6,299 nt of DNA from Gemmatimonadota bacterium (GCA_019348475.1 JAHWJJ010000283.1:1-6299); one strand, 5' to 3'; shown: positions 1-5,724, counted from the stretch's first letter. Notes: a model not told the origin generated them from the sequence alone. Numbers and translations: made by a program.

Positions 1-56
1 AACGGGTGAACGGGTGAACGGGTGAACGGGTGAACGGGTGAACGGGTGAACGGGCG
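1..56. repeat. 8-bp tandem repeat (AACGGGTG)x6 plus one variant copy
   Basis: Six exact head-to-tail copies of AACGGGTG fill positions 1-48. A seventh copy at 49-56 carries one change (T to C at 55). The array begins at the window edge, so its full length is unknown. The unit is not a multiple of three. The + strand reading contains TGA in the repeat, so it cannot code on that strand, while the complementary strand has no stop within the array. It is seen directly. Function is unknown; it could be a slippage-prone simple repeat in a spacer. Confidence 0.95.
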
Positions 57-158
57 GGCTCCGCGCGAGCGGCCCCCCTTCCGCTCACTCGCGCTCGCAC
101 CTCGCCAAGGCCGGTGATGGGGCGAACGATGAGGTGCCTGCGTCGGAGGTCGAATTCT

Positions 159-187
159 CCCGCCCCCGCGCAGTTTGCGGGGGAGGG
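159..187 (+). other. G/C stem-loop upstream of pstC
   Basis: The arm CCCCCGC at 163-169 pairs perfectly with GCGGGGG at 177-183 around the 7-base loop GCAGTTT (170-176). The stem extends to 11 bp with one mismatch (159-169 with 177-187). No T-tract follows, so it is not a standard intrinsic terminator. It may be part of a dispersed intergenic repeat or a transcript leader structure. The pairing is seen; any role is inferred. Confidence 0.6.
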
Positions 188-200
188 CCGGGGAGGGGGG
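179..200 (+). other. G-quadruplex motif upstream of pstC
   Basis: The + strand has four G-runs, G5-A-G3-CC-G4-A-G6, with loops of 1, 2 and 1 bases. This fits the classical four-run motif with very short loops, the type generally expected to be stable. It shares bases 179-187 with the 3' arm of the hairpin at 159-187, so the two structures could not form together on the same strand. It lies about 120 bases before the pstC start. An effect on expression is only inference. Confidence 0.6.
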
Positions 201-269
201 CGCCCGCGGAGCGGCGGCCGTTGGGGTTGGTGGCGGTCGCGTAAGAACCGCCGCCGAGAAGCGGATCGA

Positions 270-290
270 GAAGTGGTCGAGGAAGTGGTC
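270..290 (+). repeat. Pair of 9-bp direct repeats before pstC, possible operator
   Basis: GAAGTGGTC occurs at 270-278 and again at 282-290, a 12-base period with a 3-base gap, ending 28 bases before the pstC ATG. Direct repeats near one helical turn apart are the usual layout of sites for OmpR/PhoB-type response regulators. However, the sequence is unlike the enterobacterial Pho box and the period is 12 rather than 11. It may be chance, or a remnant of coding repetition (it reads EVVEEVV in one frame). Confidence 0.3.
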
Positions 291-318
291 CACGCCATGA
301 CGAACCAGACCGGAACGG

Positions 319-1314
319 ATGCAACCCGTACCTGAGCAGGCGGGCGCCCTAGCGGCAGGGCCGCGCCGATTCCTTTCGCGGCTGCTCCCCGCGTACGCGC
401 AGGGGAACGTGGCGGACCGCACGTACGCGCTGGTGCTGGGCGCGTTCGGGCTCGCCATCCCCGTGCTCTTTGCGTTCATCGTGCTGCGCGTGGGCGCGGC
501 GGCAATGCCGGCCGTGCGCGAGTTCGGCCTCTCCTTCGTCACCAGCAGCGAGTGGGACCCGGTGGCGGGGAAGTTCGGCGCGCTGCCGTTCATCTTCGGC
601 ACGCTGGCAAGCTCGCTGCTGGCGCTGCTGATCGCCGTTCCGCTGGCCATCGGCCTGGCCATCTTTCTCACCGAGCTGGCGCCGCGCTGGCTGGCGGCGC
701 CCATCGCCTTCGGCACCGAGCTGCTGGCGGCCATCCCCAGCGTGGTCTACGGACTCTGGGGGATCTTCGTCCTCGTCCCCTTTCTGCGGACGTGGGTGCA
801 GGCGCCGCTGGCCAACTCCATCGGCGACTCCGTCGGACTGTTCCGGGGGCCGGCGTACGGCAGCAGCATCCTGGCGGGCGGGGTGATCCTGGCCATCATG
901 ATCGTCCCCTTCATCTCCGCGGTGTCGCGCGAGGTGCTGGCGGCGGTGCCGGTCACCCAGCGCGAGGGGGCGCTGGCGCTGGGCGCCACGCGCTGGGAGA
1001 TGACCTGGCAGGTGGTGCTTCCCTACGCCTTTCCCGGGATCATCGGCGCGACCATCCTGGGGCTGGGACGCGCGCTGGGGGAGACGATGGCGATCACCAT
1101 GGTCATCGGGAACCGCGCGGAAGTGGCGGCCTCGCTCTTCGCCCCCGGCGCCACCATGGCCAGCGTGCTGGCCAACGAGTTCGCCGAGGCGTCGGCGGAC
1201 ATGCACCTGGCGGCGCTGATGGAGATCGGGCTGCTCCTCTTCGGCATCACCATCCTGGTCAACACCGTCGCGCGCCTGATGGTGTGGCGCGTGGGGCTGC
1301 GGGCCGGCCGATGA
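319..1314 (+). CDS. pstC: Phosphate ABC transporter permease PstC
   Basis: PstC is one of two inner-membrane subunits that form the phosphate channel of the PstSCAB importer. The product is 331 residues, close to E. coli PstC (319). Hydrophobic segments lie near residues 37-60, 89-118, 128-155, 184-206, 237-262 and 297-320, giving the six spans expected. The cytoplasmic EAA coupling loop that docks on the ATPase is clear at 215-235 (EGALALGATRW core). The ATG at 319 is the first ATG in a frame that opens at 301 after a TGA at 298-300, but its ribosome site is weak (GGA at 312-314). A GTG at 409 preceded by AGGGG (401-405) is an alternative that would remove 30 polar residues before the first membrane span. 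The stop overlaps the pstA start (ATGA). PstS, the binding protein that would feed it, is not visible. Confidence 0.95.
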   Translation: MQPVPEQAGALAAGPRRFLSRLLPAYAQGNVADRTYALVLGAFGLAIPVLFAFIVLRVGAAAMPAVREFGLSFVTSSEWDPVAGKFGALPFIFGTLASSLLALLIAVPLAIGLAIFLTELAPRWLAAPIAFGTELLAAIPSVVYGLWGIFVLVPFLRTWVQAPLANSIGDSVGLFRGPAYGSSILAGGVILAIMIVPFISAVSREVLAAVPVTQREGALALGATRWEMTWQVVLPYAFPGIIGATILGLGRALGETMAITMVIGNRAEVAASLFAPGATMASVLANEFAEASADMHLAALMEIGLLLFGITILVNTVARLMVWRVGLRAGR

Positions 1315-2213
1315 GCGGTCCCGCCATCGGCCCCATGACCGAGCCGGGGCCGCACGCGCCCGCGGCCGCGCTCTCCTTTCGTGACCGCCGGCGCCGCATG
1401 GTGAGCCGGGTAATGATCGGCGGGACGGGGGTGGCCGCGGCGGTCACGGTGCTGCCGCTGCTGCTGATCCTGTTCCACCTGCTGCGCGCCGGGCTGGGCT
1501 CGCTGAACCCGGAGTTCTTTACCAACGTCCCCGCGCCCGTGGGCCAGCCGGGGGGCGGGGTGGGGAACGGGGTGCTGGGCACCTTCATCCTGGTGGCGCT
1601 GGCCGGGGCGATGGGGCTGCCCGTGGCCATCGGCGCGGGGATCTACCTGGCCGAGGCGGAGGGCGGACGGATGGCCAACCTGATCCGCTTCGTCACGGAC
1701 GTGATGAACGGCATTCCCTCCATCGTCATCGGCATCTTCGTCTGGGCGTGGATCGTGGTGGCCGTGGGCTTCAGCGCCTTCGCGGGCGGGGTGGCCCTGG
1801 CCATCATGCTCCTTCCCATGGTGACGCGGACCACGGAAGAGATGGTGCGGCTGGTCCCCCGCGAGCTGAAGGAGGGGGCGCTGGCCCTGGGCTTCACCCG
1901 CTGGCGGACCACGCTGGGCGTGGTCCTTCCCGCGGCGCGCAGCGGCATCCTCACGGGGGTGCTCGTGGCGCTGGCGCGGATCGCGGGCGAGACGGCGCCG
2001 CTGCTGTTCACGGCGTTCGGAAACCCGTTCTGGTCGTCCGACCTGGGAAAGCCGATCGCCGCGCTTCCCGTGCAGATCTTTCAATACGCCATCAGCCCGT
2101 ACGAGGACCAGCACCGGCAGGCGTGGGCCGCCTCGCTGCTGCTGATCGGGCTGGTGCTGGCGGTGAGCCTGGCCGCGCGATTCCTCATCCGCAGCCCCTA
2201 CCGGAGCCGTTGA
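1311..2213 (+). CDS. pstA: Phosphate ABC transporter permease PstA
   Basis: PstA is the second channel subunit, pairing with PstC in the inner membrane to pass phosphate powered by PstB. The product is 300 residues, close to E. coli PstA (296). After a polar, proline-rich N-terminus (1-30, with an RDRRRR patch) come hydrophobic segments near 34-60, 88-114, 136-154, 158-172, 210-234 and 271-293. The EAA loop is at 187-207 ([11 protein letters not shown] core), almost identical to that of PstC, as expected for paralogous partners. The frame is open well upstream inside pstC, so the start is a choice: ATG 1311 gives the 4-base ATGA overlap with pstC, typical of translational coupling, although no strong Shine-Dalgarno precedes it. 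ATG 1335 (residue 9) is an alternative. The stop shares one base with the pstB start. Confidence 0.95.
   Translation: MSGPAIGPMTEPGPHAPAAALSFRDRRRRMVSRVMIGGTGVAAAVTVLPLLLILFHLLRAGLGSLNPEFFTNVPAPVGQPGGGVGNGVLGTFILVALAGAMGLPVAIGAGIYLAEAEGGRMANLIRFVTDVMNGIPSIVIGIFVWAWIVVAVGFSAFAGGVALAIMLLPMVTRTTEEMVRLVPRELKEGALALGFTRWRTTLGVVLPAARSGILTGVLVALARIAGETAPLLFTAFGNPFWSSDLGKPIAALPVQIFQYAISPYEDQHRQAWAASLLLIGLVLAVSLAARFLIRSPYRSR
2203..2206 (+). promoter_or_regulatory. Ribosome binding site deciding the pstB start
   Basis: GGAG lies 6 bases before the ATG at 2213, inside the last codons of pstA. It favours this start over the internal ATG at 2312 (residue 34), which has no comparable site at the right distance. 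Confidence 0.55.
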
Positions 2214-3064
2214 TGCAGCAGACGTATTCCGGGGCGCCGCAGCCGGCCGCCCCCGCGACCCCCGGCGCCCCCGCCGCGCCGCAGCCGCAGGCGGGGCAGG
2301 GCGCACCGCCGATGGCCATCGAGGCCGACGACTTCTCGTTCTGGTACGGGAGCGCGCGCGCCCTGAACGACATCACGCTGCGCATCCCCCAGAAACGGGT
2401 GACGGCGCTGATCGGGCCGTCGGGGTGCGGCAAGAGCACCTTTCTGCGCTCCATCAACCGCATGAACGACCTGATCCCCGGCATTCGCCACGACGGCGAC
2501 ATCCGCCTGCACGGCGAGAGCGTGTACCGGCAGGGGCTGGACGTGGTGCAGCTGCGCAAGCGGGTGGGGATGGTGTTCCAGAAGTCCAACCCGTTCCCCA
2601 AGTCCATCTACGAGAACGTGGCGTACGGCGCGCGGGTGAACGGGGTGGCCCGGGGGCGGCGCGACCTGGACGAGGTGGTGGAGCGGTCGCTGAAGCAGGC
2701 GGCGCTGTGGGACGAGGTGAGCGACCGCCTGGACCGCAGCGCGCTCGGCCTTTCCGGCGGGCAGCAGCAGCGGCTCTGCATCGCGCGCGCGCTGGCCGTG
2801 CAGCCGGAGGTGCTGCTGATGGACGAGCCGGCCAGCGCGCTGGACCCCATCGCCACGCAGAAGATCGAGGAGCTGATCTATCAGCTCAAGGACCACTACA
2901 CCATCGTGATCGTCACCCACAACATGCAGCAGGCGGCGCGGGTGAGCGACTTCACGGCCTTCTTCTACATCGGCCAGCTGGTGGAGATGGGACGGACGGA
3001 AGAGATCTTCACCAACCCGCGCGAGGAGCGCACGGAGGCCTACATCACCGGGAGGTTCGGATGA
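2213..3064 (+). CDS. pstB: Phosphate ABC transporter ATP-binding protein PstB
   Basis: PstB is the cytoplasmic ATPase that drives phosphate import, working as a dimer on the PstC/PstA channel. The product is 283 residues. All ABC motifs are present: Walker [10 protein letters not shown] (68-76), Q-loop Q123 in [13 protein letters not shown], signature LSGGQQQR (180-187), Walker [13 protein letters not shown] (200-211, catalytic E205) and H-loop H236. The [18 protein letters not shown] and [10 protein letters not shown] stretches are hallmarks of PstB rather than other importers. Oddly, residues 1-33 are a proline/alanine/glutamine-rich extension before the usual [13 protein letters not shown] start; E. 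coli PstB is 257 residues. ATG 2213 is chosen because it forms a TGATG junction with pstA and has GGAG upstream; a start at 2312 would give the common length. The end overlaps phoU by four bases. Confidence 0.96.
   Translation: MQQTYSGAPQPAAPATPGAPAAPQPQAGQGAPPMAIEADDFSFWYGSARALNDITLRIPQKRVTALIGPSGCGKSTFLRSINRMNDLIPGIRHDGDIRLHGESVYRQGLDVVQLRKRVGMVFQKSNPFPKSIYENVAYGARVNGVARGRRDLDEVVERSLKQAALWDEVSDRLDRSALGLSGGQQQRLCIARALAVQPEVLLMDEPASALDPIATQKIEELIYQLKDHYTIVIVTHNMQQAARVSDFTAFFYIGQLVEMGRTEEIFTNPREERTEAYITGRFG
3050..3055 (+). promoter_or_regulatory. Strong ribosome binding site of phoU
   Basis: GGGAGG sits 5 bases before the phoU ATG and within the last codons of pstB. It is the best Shine-Dalgarno match in the operon and supports both the phoU start and independent loading of ribosomes on phoU. 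Confidence 0.7.
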
Positions 3065-3774
3065 CGCCGGCGGGAATGCGCCACTTTCACGAGGAGCTGT
3101 CGCGGCTCAAGACCCAGCTGCTGGAGATGTCGGGGCTGGCCGAGGAGCTGGTGGACCAGGCCATGCGCGCCCTGCGCGACCGCGACGCCGAGCTGGCCCG
3201 CGAGGTGGTGCGGCGCGACAGCGAGCTGGACGCCATGGAGATGGTGGTGGACGACATGTGCATCCACCTGCTGGCCCTGCAGCAGCCCATGGCGCGCGAC
3301 CTGCGGCTGATCACCATGGCGATGAAGATCAGCAACGACCTGGAGCGGGTGGGGGACCACGCGGTGAACATCGCCGAGGCGGTGGGCCACCTGGCCGAGG
3401 CGCCGGTCTACCTGGAGTTCCCCGAGATCGAAGAGATGGGGCGCCTGTCGACGGAGATGCTGTCGGACGCGCTGGACACCTTCGTGCGCGCGGACCCGGA
3501 GGGCGCGCGCGAGGTGTGCCGCCGCGACGACCGGGTGGACGCCCTGCACGAGTCGCTGTTCCGCATCCTGCTGACGCACATGATGGAGGACCCGCGGCGC
3601 ATCGGGGCGGCCATGTCGCTGTTCCTGGTGAGCCGCAACCTGGAGCGCATCGCCGACCTGGCCACCAACGTCGCCGAGGACGTGGTGTTCCTGGTGGAGG
3701 GGCGCACCATCAAGCACGGCGCCGGCATGGAGGGCGACGACCGCCGCTCGGGCGCGGACCGCCGCGCGGGCTGA
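3061..3774 (+). CDS. phoU: Phosphate signalling/transport regulator PhoU
   Basis: PhoU is a cytoplasmic protein that links the Pst transporter to the PhoR sensor kinase, keeping the Pho regulon off when phosphate is plentiful and restraining Pst uptake. The product is 237 residues (E. coli PhoU is 241) and is almost entirely helical by composition. It shows the two-repeat PhoU fold: each half has the metal-binding signature, [14 protein letters not shown] at 93-106 and [16 protein letters not shown] at 193-208, with acidic residues E95/D99 and E195/D199. The last ~18 residues ([13 protein letters not shown] end) are a charged, probably disordered tail. It overlaps pstB by ATGA, so it is made with the transporter it controls. 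In other phyla, loss of PhoU is often toxic through excess phosphate uptake. No phoR or phoB is in the window, so the wiring here is inferred. Confidence 0.95.
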   Translation: MTPAGMRHFHEELSRLKTQLLEMSGLAEELVDQAMRALRDRDAELAREVVRRDSELDAMEMVVDDMCIHLLALQQPMARDLRLITMAMKISNDLERVGDHAVNIAEAVGHLAEAPVYLEFPEIEEMGRLSTEMLSDALDTFVRADPEGAREVCRRDDRVDALHESLFRILLTHMMEDPRRIGAAMSLFLVSRNLERIADLATNVAEDVVFLVEGRTIKHGAGMEGDDRRSGADRRAG

Positions 3775-3781
3775 GGAGACG

Positions 3782-3796
3782 CCGGAGTTCATCCGG
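3782..3796 (+). terminator. Small stem-loop just after phoU, weak terminator candidate
   Basis: CCGGA (3782-3786) pairs with TCCGG (3792-3796) around GTTCA, starting 7 bases past the phoU stop. The stem is only 5 bp and no T-tract follows, so it is a poor intrinsic terminator by itself. It may just stabilise the transcript end or be chance. Confidence 0.2.
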
Positions 3797-3800
3797 ACGG

Positions 3801-3824
3801 AGCGGCGGAGCGGCGGAGCGGCGG
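3801..3824. repeat. 8-bp tandem repeat (AGCGGCGG)x3
   Basis: Three exact copies of AGCGGCGG lie head to tail, followed by the partial unit AG. It is seen directly. It is a second 8-bp-period repeat in the window, unrelated in sequence to the one at 1-56. Confidence 0.85.
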
Positions 3825-3900
3825 AGGAAGCATCTCTCCGTCGCACCGCTGTTTCGTGCCATACCGATTCTCTGAGCCATCATGCATCTTCAAAGATGGC

Positions 3901-3981
3901 CTCACGCGGAGGGCGCGGAGGTCGCGGAGAAAAGAAGGAGGACAGGCGTGTTCTCCGCGTCGTCCGCGCCCTCGGTGTGAG
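3901..3981. repeat. Long imperfect inverted repeat with CGCGGAG units at 9-bp period
   Basis: The arm 3901-3931 matches the reverse complement of 3951-3981 at 27 of 31 positions, with a 19-base loop (3932-3950) that is purine-rich and GC-poorer. The left arm is itself built from three exact CGCGGAG units at 3905, 3914 and 3923. The right arm holds the complementary units in decayed form (CTCCGCG 3953-3959, GTCCGCG 3962-3968, CTCGGTG 3971-3977). The outer ends are CTCAC and GTGAG. This looks like a dispersed intergenic repeat of the REP/MITE-like sort. I have an impression that CGCGGAG-type inverted repeats recur in GC-rich environmental genomes, but I cannot verify it here. It could also form a large transcript hairpin that ends or protects the pst-phoU mRNA. 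Confidence 0.8.
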
Positions 3982-4094
3982 ACTTCAGTAGAACTGTCGA
4001 TGCGCAGCAGACCGTGGAAATCGGTATCCGACGGTATGCCCCCGCACCGCTTCGGCGTGATGCCTCCCTTGAAGGGGAACCCCTCGCAGCGGCG

Positions 4095-4124
4095 TTGCGC
4101 GAGATGGGGGAGCGGGCCTAACTT
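4095..4124 (+). promoter_or_regulatory. Weak promoter candidate for ugd
   Basis: TTGCGC (4095-4100) and TAACTT (4119-4124) are separated by 18 bases, 60 bases before the ugd ATG. Each hexamer matches the sigma-70 consensus at only about three positions. The main support is that a similar pair, TTGCGG-17-TAAGTT, lies before the next gene. Confidence 0.3.
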
Positions 4125-4134
4125 CACGCCCTTT

Positions 4135-4151
4135 CCGGGCCGCGCGGCCGG
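4135..4151. promoter_or_regulatory. Near-perfect palindrome upstream of ugd
   Basis: CCGG-G-CCGC/GCGG-CCGG is a 16-base palindrome apart from one extra G at 4139. It lies 33 bases before the ugd start and 10 bases after the promoter candidate's -10, so it could be an operator for a dimeric repressor or a leader hairpin. In DNA this GC-rich such palindromes also arise by chance. Confidence 0.35.
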
Positions 4152-4184
4152 CAGTCCGCCCGCAGCACACCAGACGCAAAGACA

Positions 4185-5555
4185 ATGAAGATCGCAGTCG
4201 TGGGCACCGGCTACGTGGGCCTGGTGGCCGGGGCCTGCCTGGCCGAGACGGGGAACGACGTCGCCTGCGCCGACATCGACGAGGGCAAGATCCAGCGCCT
4301 GAACGCCGGCCGGATCCCCATCTACGAGCCCGGCCTGGAGCCGATGGTGGAGCGCAACCTGCACGAGGGCCGGCTTTCGTTCACCACCGACGTGGCCGCG
4401 GCCGCGCGCGACGCGGAGGTCATCTTCATCGCCGTGGGCACCCCGCCCGGCGAAGACGGCTCGGCCGACCTGAAGCACGTGCTGGCGGTGGCCGACACCA
4501 TCGGCCGCAACATGCCCCACGACGCGCCGGAGAAGATCGTCATCACCAAGAGCACGGTGCCGGTGGGGACGGCGGCCCGGGTGCGCGAGGCGATCGGGCG
4601 GCACACGTCGCGCCCCTTTCACGTGTGCTCCAACCCCGAGTTCCTCAAGGAGGGCGCGGCGCTGCAGGACTTCATGAAGCCCGACCGCGTGGTGGTGGGG
4701 GTGGACAGCGACCACGCGCGGCAGCGGCTGGCGGAGCTGTACGCCCCGTTCGTGCGCACGGGCAACCCCATCCTGTTCATGGACATCGCGTCGGCCGAGA
4801 TCACCAAGTACGCGGCCAACGCCATGCTGGCCACCCGCATCAGCTTCATGAACACCGTGGCGCAGCTGTGCGAGGCCGTGGGCGCCGACGTGGGACTGGT
4901 GCGGCAGGGGATCGGCACGGACGAGCGCATCGGCCCCGGGTTCCTGTTCGCGGGGATCGGCTACGGCGGCAGCTGCTTTCCCAAGGACGTAAAGGCGCTG
5001 GTGCACACATTGACCGCCTGCGGGGTGGACCCGGCCATCCTGGAGGGGGTGGAGAAGGTGAACGCGGCGCAGAAGCGGGTGCTGCTGCAGCGCGTGACGG
5101 AGCACTTTGGTGAGGACCTGTCGGGACGCACCTTCGCGGTGTGGGGCCTTTCGTTCAAGCCCGAGACCGACGACATGCGCGAGGCGCCGTCGCTGGAGGT
5201 GGTGCGCGGGCTGGTGCAGCGCGGCGCCACGGTGCGCGCGCACGACCCCGAAGCGCGCGACGAGGCGGCCCGCCACTTCGCCGACCTGGTGGCGGAGGGG
5301 TCGCTGGCGCTGTGCGAGCACAACTACGACTGCCTGGAGGGCGCGGACGCGCTGCTGGTGCTGACCGAGTGGCTGGCGTACCGCAACCCGGACTTCGACC
5401 GCATCCGCGAATCGCTGGCCGAGCCGGTCATCCTGGACGGGCGCAACCTGTGGGACCCGGCGCGCATGGCCGAGCTGGGCTTCGAGTACGTGTCCATCGG
5501 CCGCGCGCCCGCGCGCGCGCCGGCGGCCGCGGTGGCGGGCGTCGCGGCGGCCTGA
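4185..5555 (+). CDS. ugd: UDP-glucose 6-dehydrogenase
   Basis: This enzyme oxidises UDP-glucose to UDP-glucuronate with two NAD+, supplying cell-surface polysaccharides. The product is 456 residues, like the longer bacterial forms (e.g. TuaD-type). The N-terminal Rossmann NAD domain has GTGYVG at 7-12 and D30/D32 after strand 2. The central domain has STVPVGT (123-129), NPEFLKEG (150-157, with the family's glutamate) and [10 protein letters not shown] (206-215, K208 and N212). The catalytic motif [10 protein letters not shown] at 259-268 has the thioester-forming C264 and D268. The C-terminal UDP-binding domain has [16 protein letters not shown] (321-336) and ILDGRN (416-421). An alanine/proline-rich tail (439-456) looks dispensable. 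ATG 4185 is chosen because it starts exactly at the Rossmann strand; no clear Shine-Dalgarno precedes it. A GDP-mannose dehydrogenase is the closest alternative, but the sequence fits Ugd better. Confidence 0.95.
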   Translation: MKIAVVGTGYVGLVAGACLAETGNDVACADIDEGKIQRLNAGRIPIYEPGLEPMVERNLHEGRLSFTTDVAAAARDAEVIFIAVGTPPGEDGSADLKHVLAVADTIGRNMPHDAPEKIVITKSTVPVGTAARVREAIGRHTSRPFHVCSNPEFLKEGAALQDFMKPDRVVVGVDSDHARQRLAELYAPFVRTGNPILFMDIASAEITKYAANAMLATRISFMNTVAQLCEAVGADVGLVRQGIGTDERIGPGFLFAGIGYGGSCFPKDVKALVHTLTACGVDPAILEGVEKVNAAQKRVLLQRVTEHFGEDLSGRTFAVWGLSFKPETDDMREAPSLEVVRGLVQRGATVRAHDPEARDEAARHFADLVAEGSLALCEHNYDCLEGADALLVLTEWLAYRNPDFDRIRESLAEPVILDGRNLWDPARMAELGFEYVSIGRAPARAPAAAVAGVAAA

Positions 5556-5598
5556 CCCCGCCGCGACGGCGCGACGGGTCCAGGCGCGGGTACGAGAA

Positions 5599-5633
5599 AA
5601 AAGGACGCGGAGCGCATGGCTCCGCGTCCTTTT
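5599..5633. terminator. Intrinsic terminator after ugd, probably bidirectional
   Basis: A perfect 15-bp stem (5599-5613 with 5619-5633) closes a 5-base loop GCATG. The stem core is GGACGCGGAGC. On the + strand it ends in TTTT, and on the - strand it would end in six T's (the A-tract is 5597-5602). It begins 44 bases past the ugd stop. It is the clearest terminator in the window and should end ugd transcription, separating it from the next gene. Confidence 0.88.
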
Positions 5634-5667
5634 CGCCGTCCGCCCCCCTCCCGCGCGCGATCCGTTT

Positions 5668-5690
5668 CTCCCCGCTCGCGGGGCGGGGAG
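5668..5690 (+). other. G/C stem-loop upstream of the decarboxylase gene
   Basis: CTCCCCGC (5668-5675) pairs perfectly with GCGGGGAG (5683-5690) around a 7-base loop TCGCGGG. Stem composition and loop length resemble the hairpin at 159-187 before pstC. No T-tract follows. It lies just upstream of the promoter candidate, so it may be a repeat unit rather than an RNA element. Confidence 0.5.
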
Positions 5691-5695
5691 CCACG

Positions 5696-5724
5696 TTGCG
5701 GGGGCGGGGGGGCGGGGGTAAGTT
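5696..5724 (+). promoter_or_regulatory. Promoter candidate for the decarboxylase gene with a G-quadruplex spacer
   Basis: TTGCGG (5696-5701) and TAAGTT (5719-5724) are 17 bases apart, the ideal spacing, and 91 bases before the ATG. Between and overlapping them is G5-C-G7-C-G5 (5700-5718), which can supply four or more runs of three G's. The hexamers match consensus only partly, but the spacing and the similar pair before ugd raise the odds. Some independent promoter is expected because a terminator lies upstream. Confidence 0.4.

Larger units (their letters stand above)
57..318. other. Non-coding spacer upstream of pstC
   Basis: No convincing gene is seen here. Short open frames exist on both strands (a 73-codon + frame at 114-335 and a 79-codon - frame at 85-324), but both are arginine/proline/glycine-rich products of high GC and resemble no family I know. 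The spacer holds a G/C hairpin, a G-quadruplex motif and a direct repeat, listed separately. No clear promoter can be named. TTGGGG (221-226) and TAAGAA (242-247) are only 15 bases apart and match consensus poorly. No E. coli-type Pho box (CTGTCAT repeats) is visible, although this is where phosphate control of the operon would be expected. Confidence 0.6.
3775..4184. other. 410-base spacer between phoU and ugd
   Basis: No gene is supported. Open frames on both strands (for example + 3856-4188 and - 3985-4185) resemble no family and run through repeats. From left to right the spacer has a small stem-loop at 3782-3796, a triple 8-bp repeat at 3801-3824, a locally AT-richer stretch at about 3850-3900 with a small hairpin (CATCTT 3885-3890 / AAGATG 3893-3898), a long inverted repeat at 3901-3981, about 150 bases at 3982-4134 with no structure I can explain, and a near-palindrome at 4135-4151. 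It is the likely place for the end of the pst transcript and the promoter of ugd. Confidence 0.6.

Noticed and set aside
1..56. CRISPR array
   Set aside because: The 8-bp units are directly contiguous with no spacers; CRISPR repeats are longer and separated by unique spacers.
221..247. TTGGGG/TAAGAA as a pstC promoter
   Set aside because: The spacing is only 15 bases and both hexamers match poorly; too weak to list.
114..335. 73-codon + frame before pstC as a small protein gene
   Set aside because: It is arginine-rich low-complexity sequence over a hairpin and G-runs, has no convincing ribosome site at 114-119 and no recognisable domain.
552..1310. Long in-frame extension upstream of pstA
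   Set aside because: The frame stays open inside pstC but reads Gly/Arg/His-rich nonsense; PstA homology begins after the ATG at 1311.
1023..2306. A 427-codon open frame on the - strand over pstC/pstA
   Set aside because: It is the complement of strongly conserved permease genes and has Arg/His/Gln/Pro low-complexity composition; long antisense frames are common at this GC content.
3901..3981. Ordinary Rho-independent terminator for phoU
   Set aside because: There is no T-tract after the right arm, the loop is 19 bases, and the arms are periodic; it fits an intergenic repeat better, though it might still affect the 3' end of the mRNA.
4066..4085. CCCTT-G-AAGGG and GGGG-AA-CCCC symmetries as hairpins
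   Set aside because: The loops would be one or two bases, too tight for a stable stem of this length.
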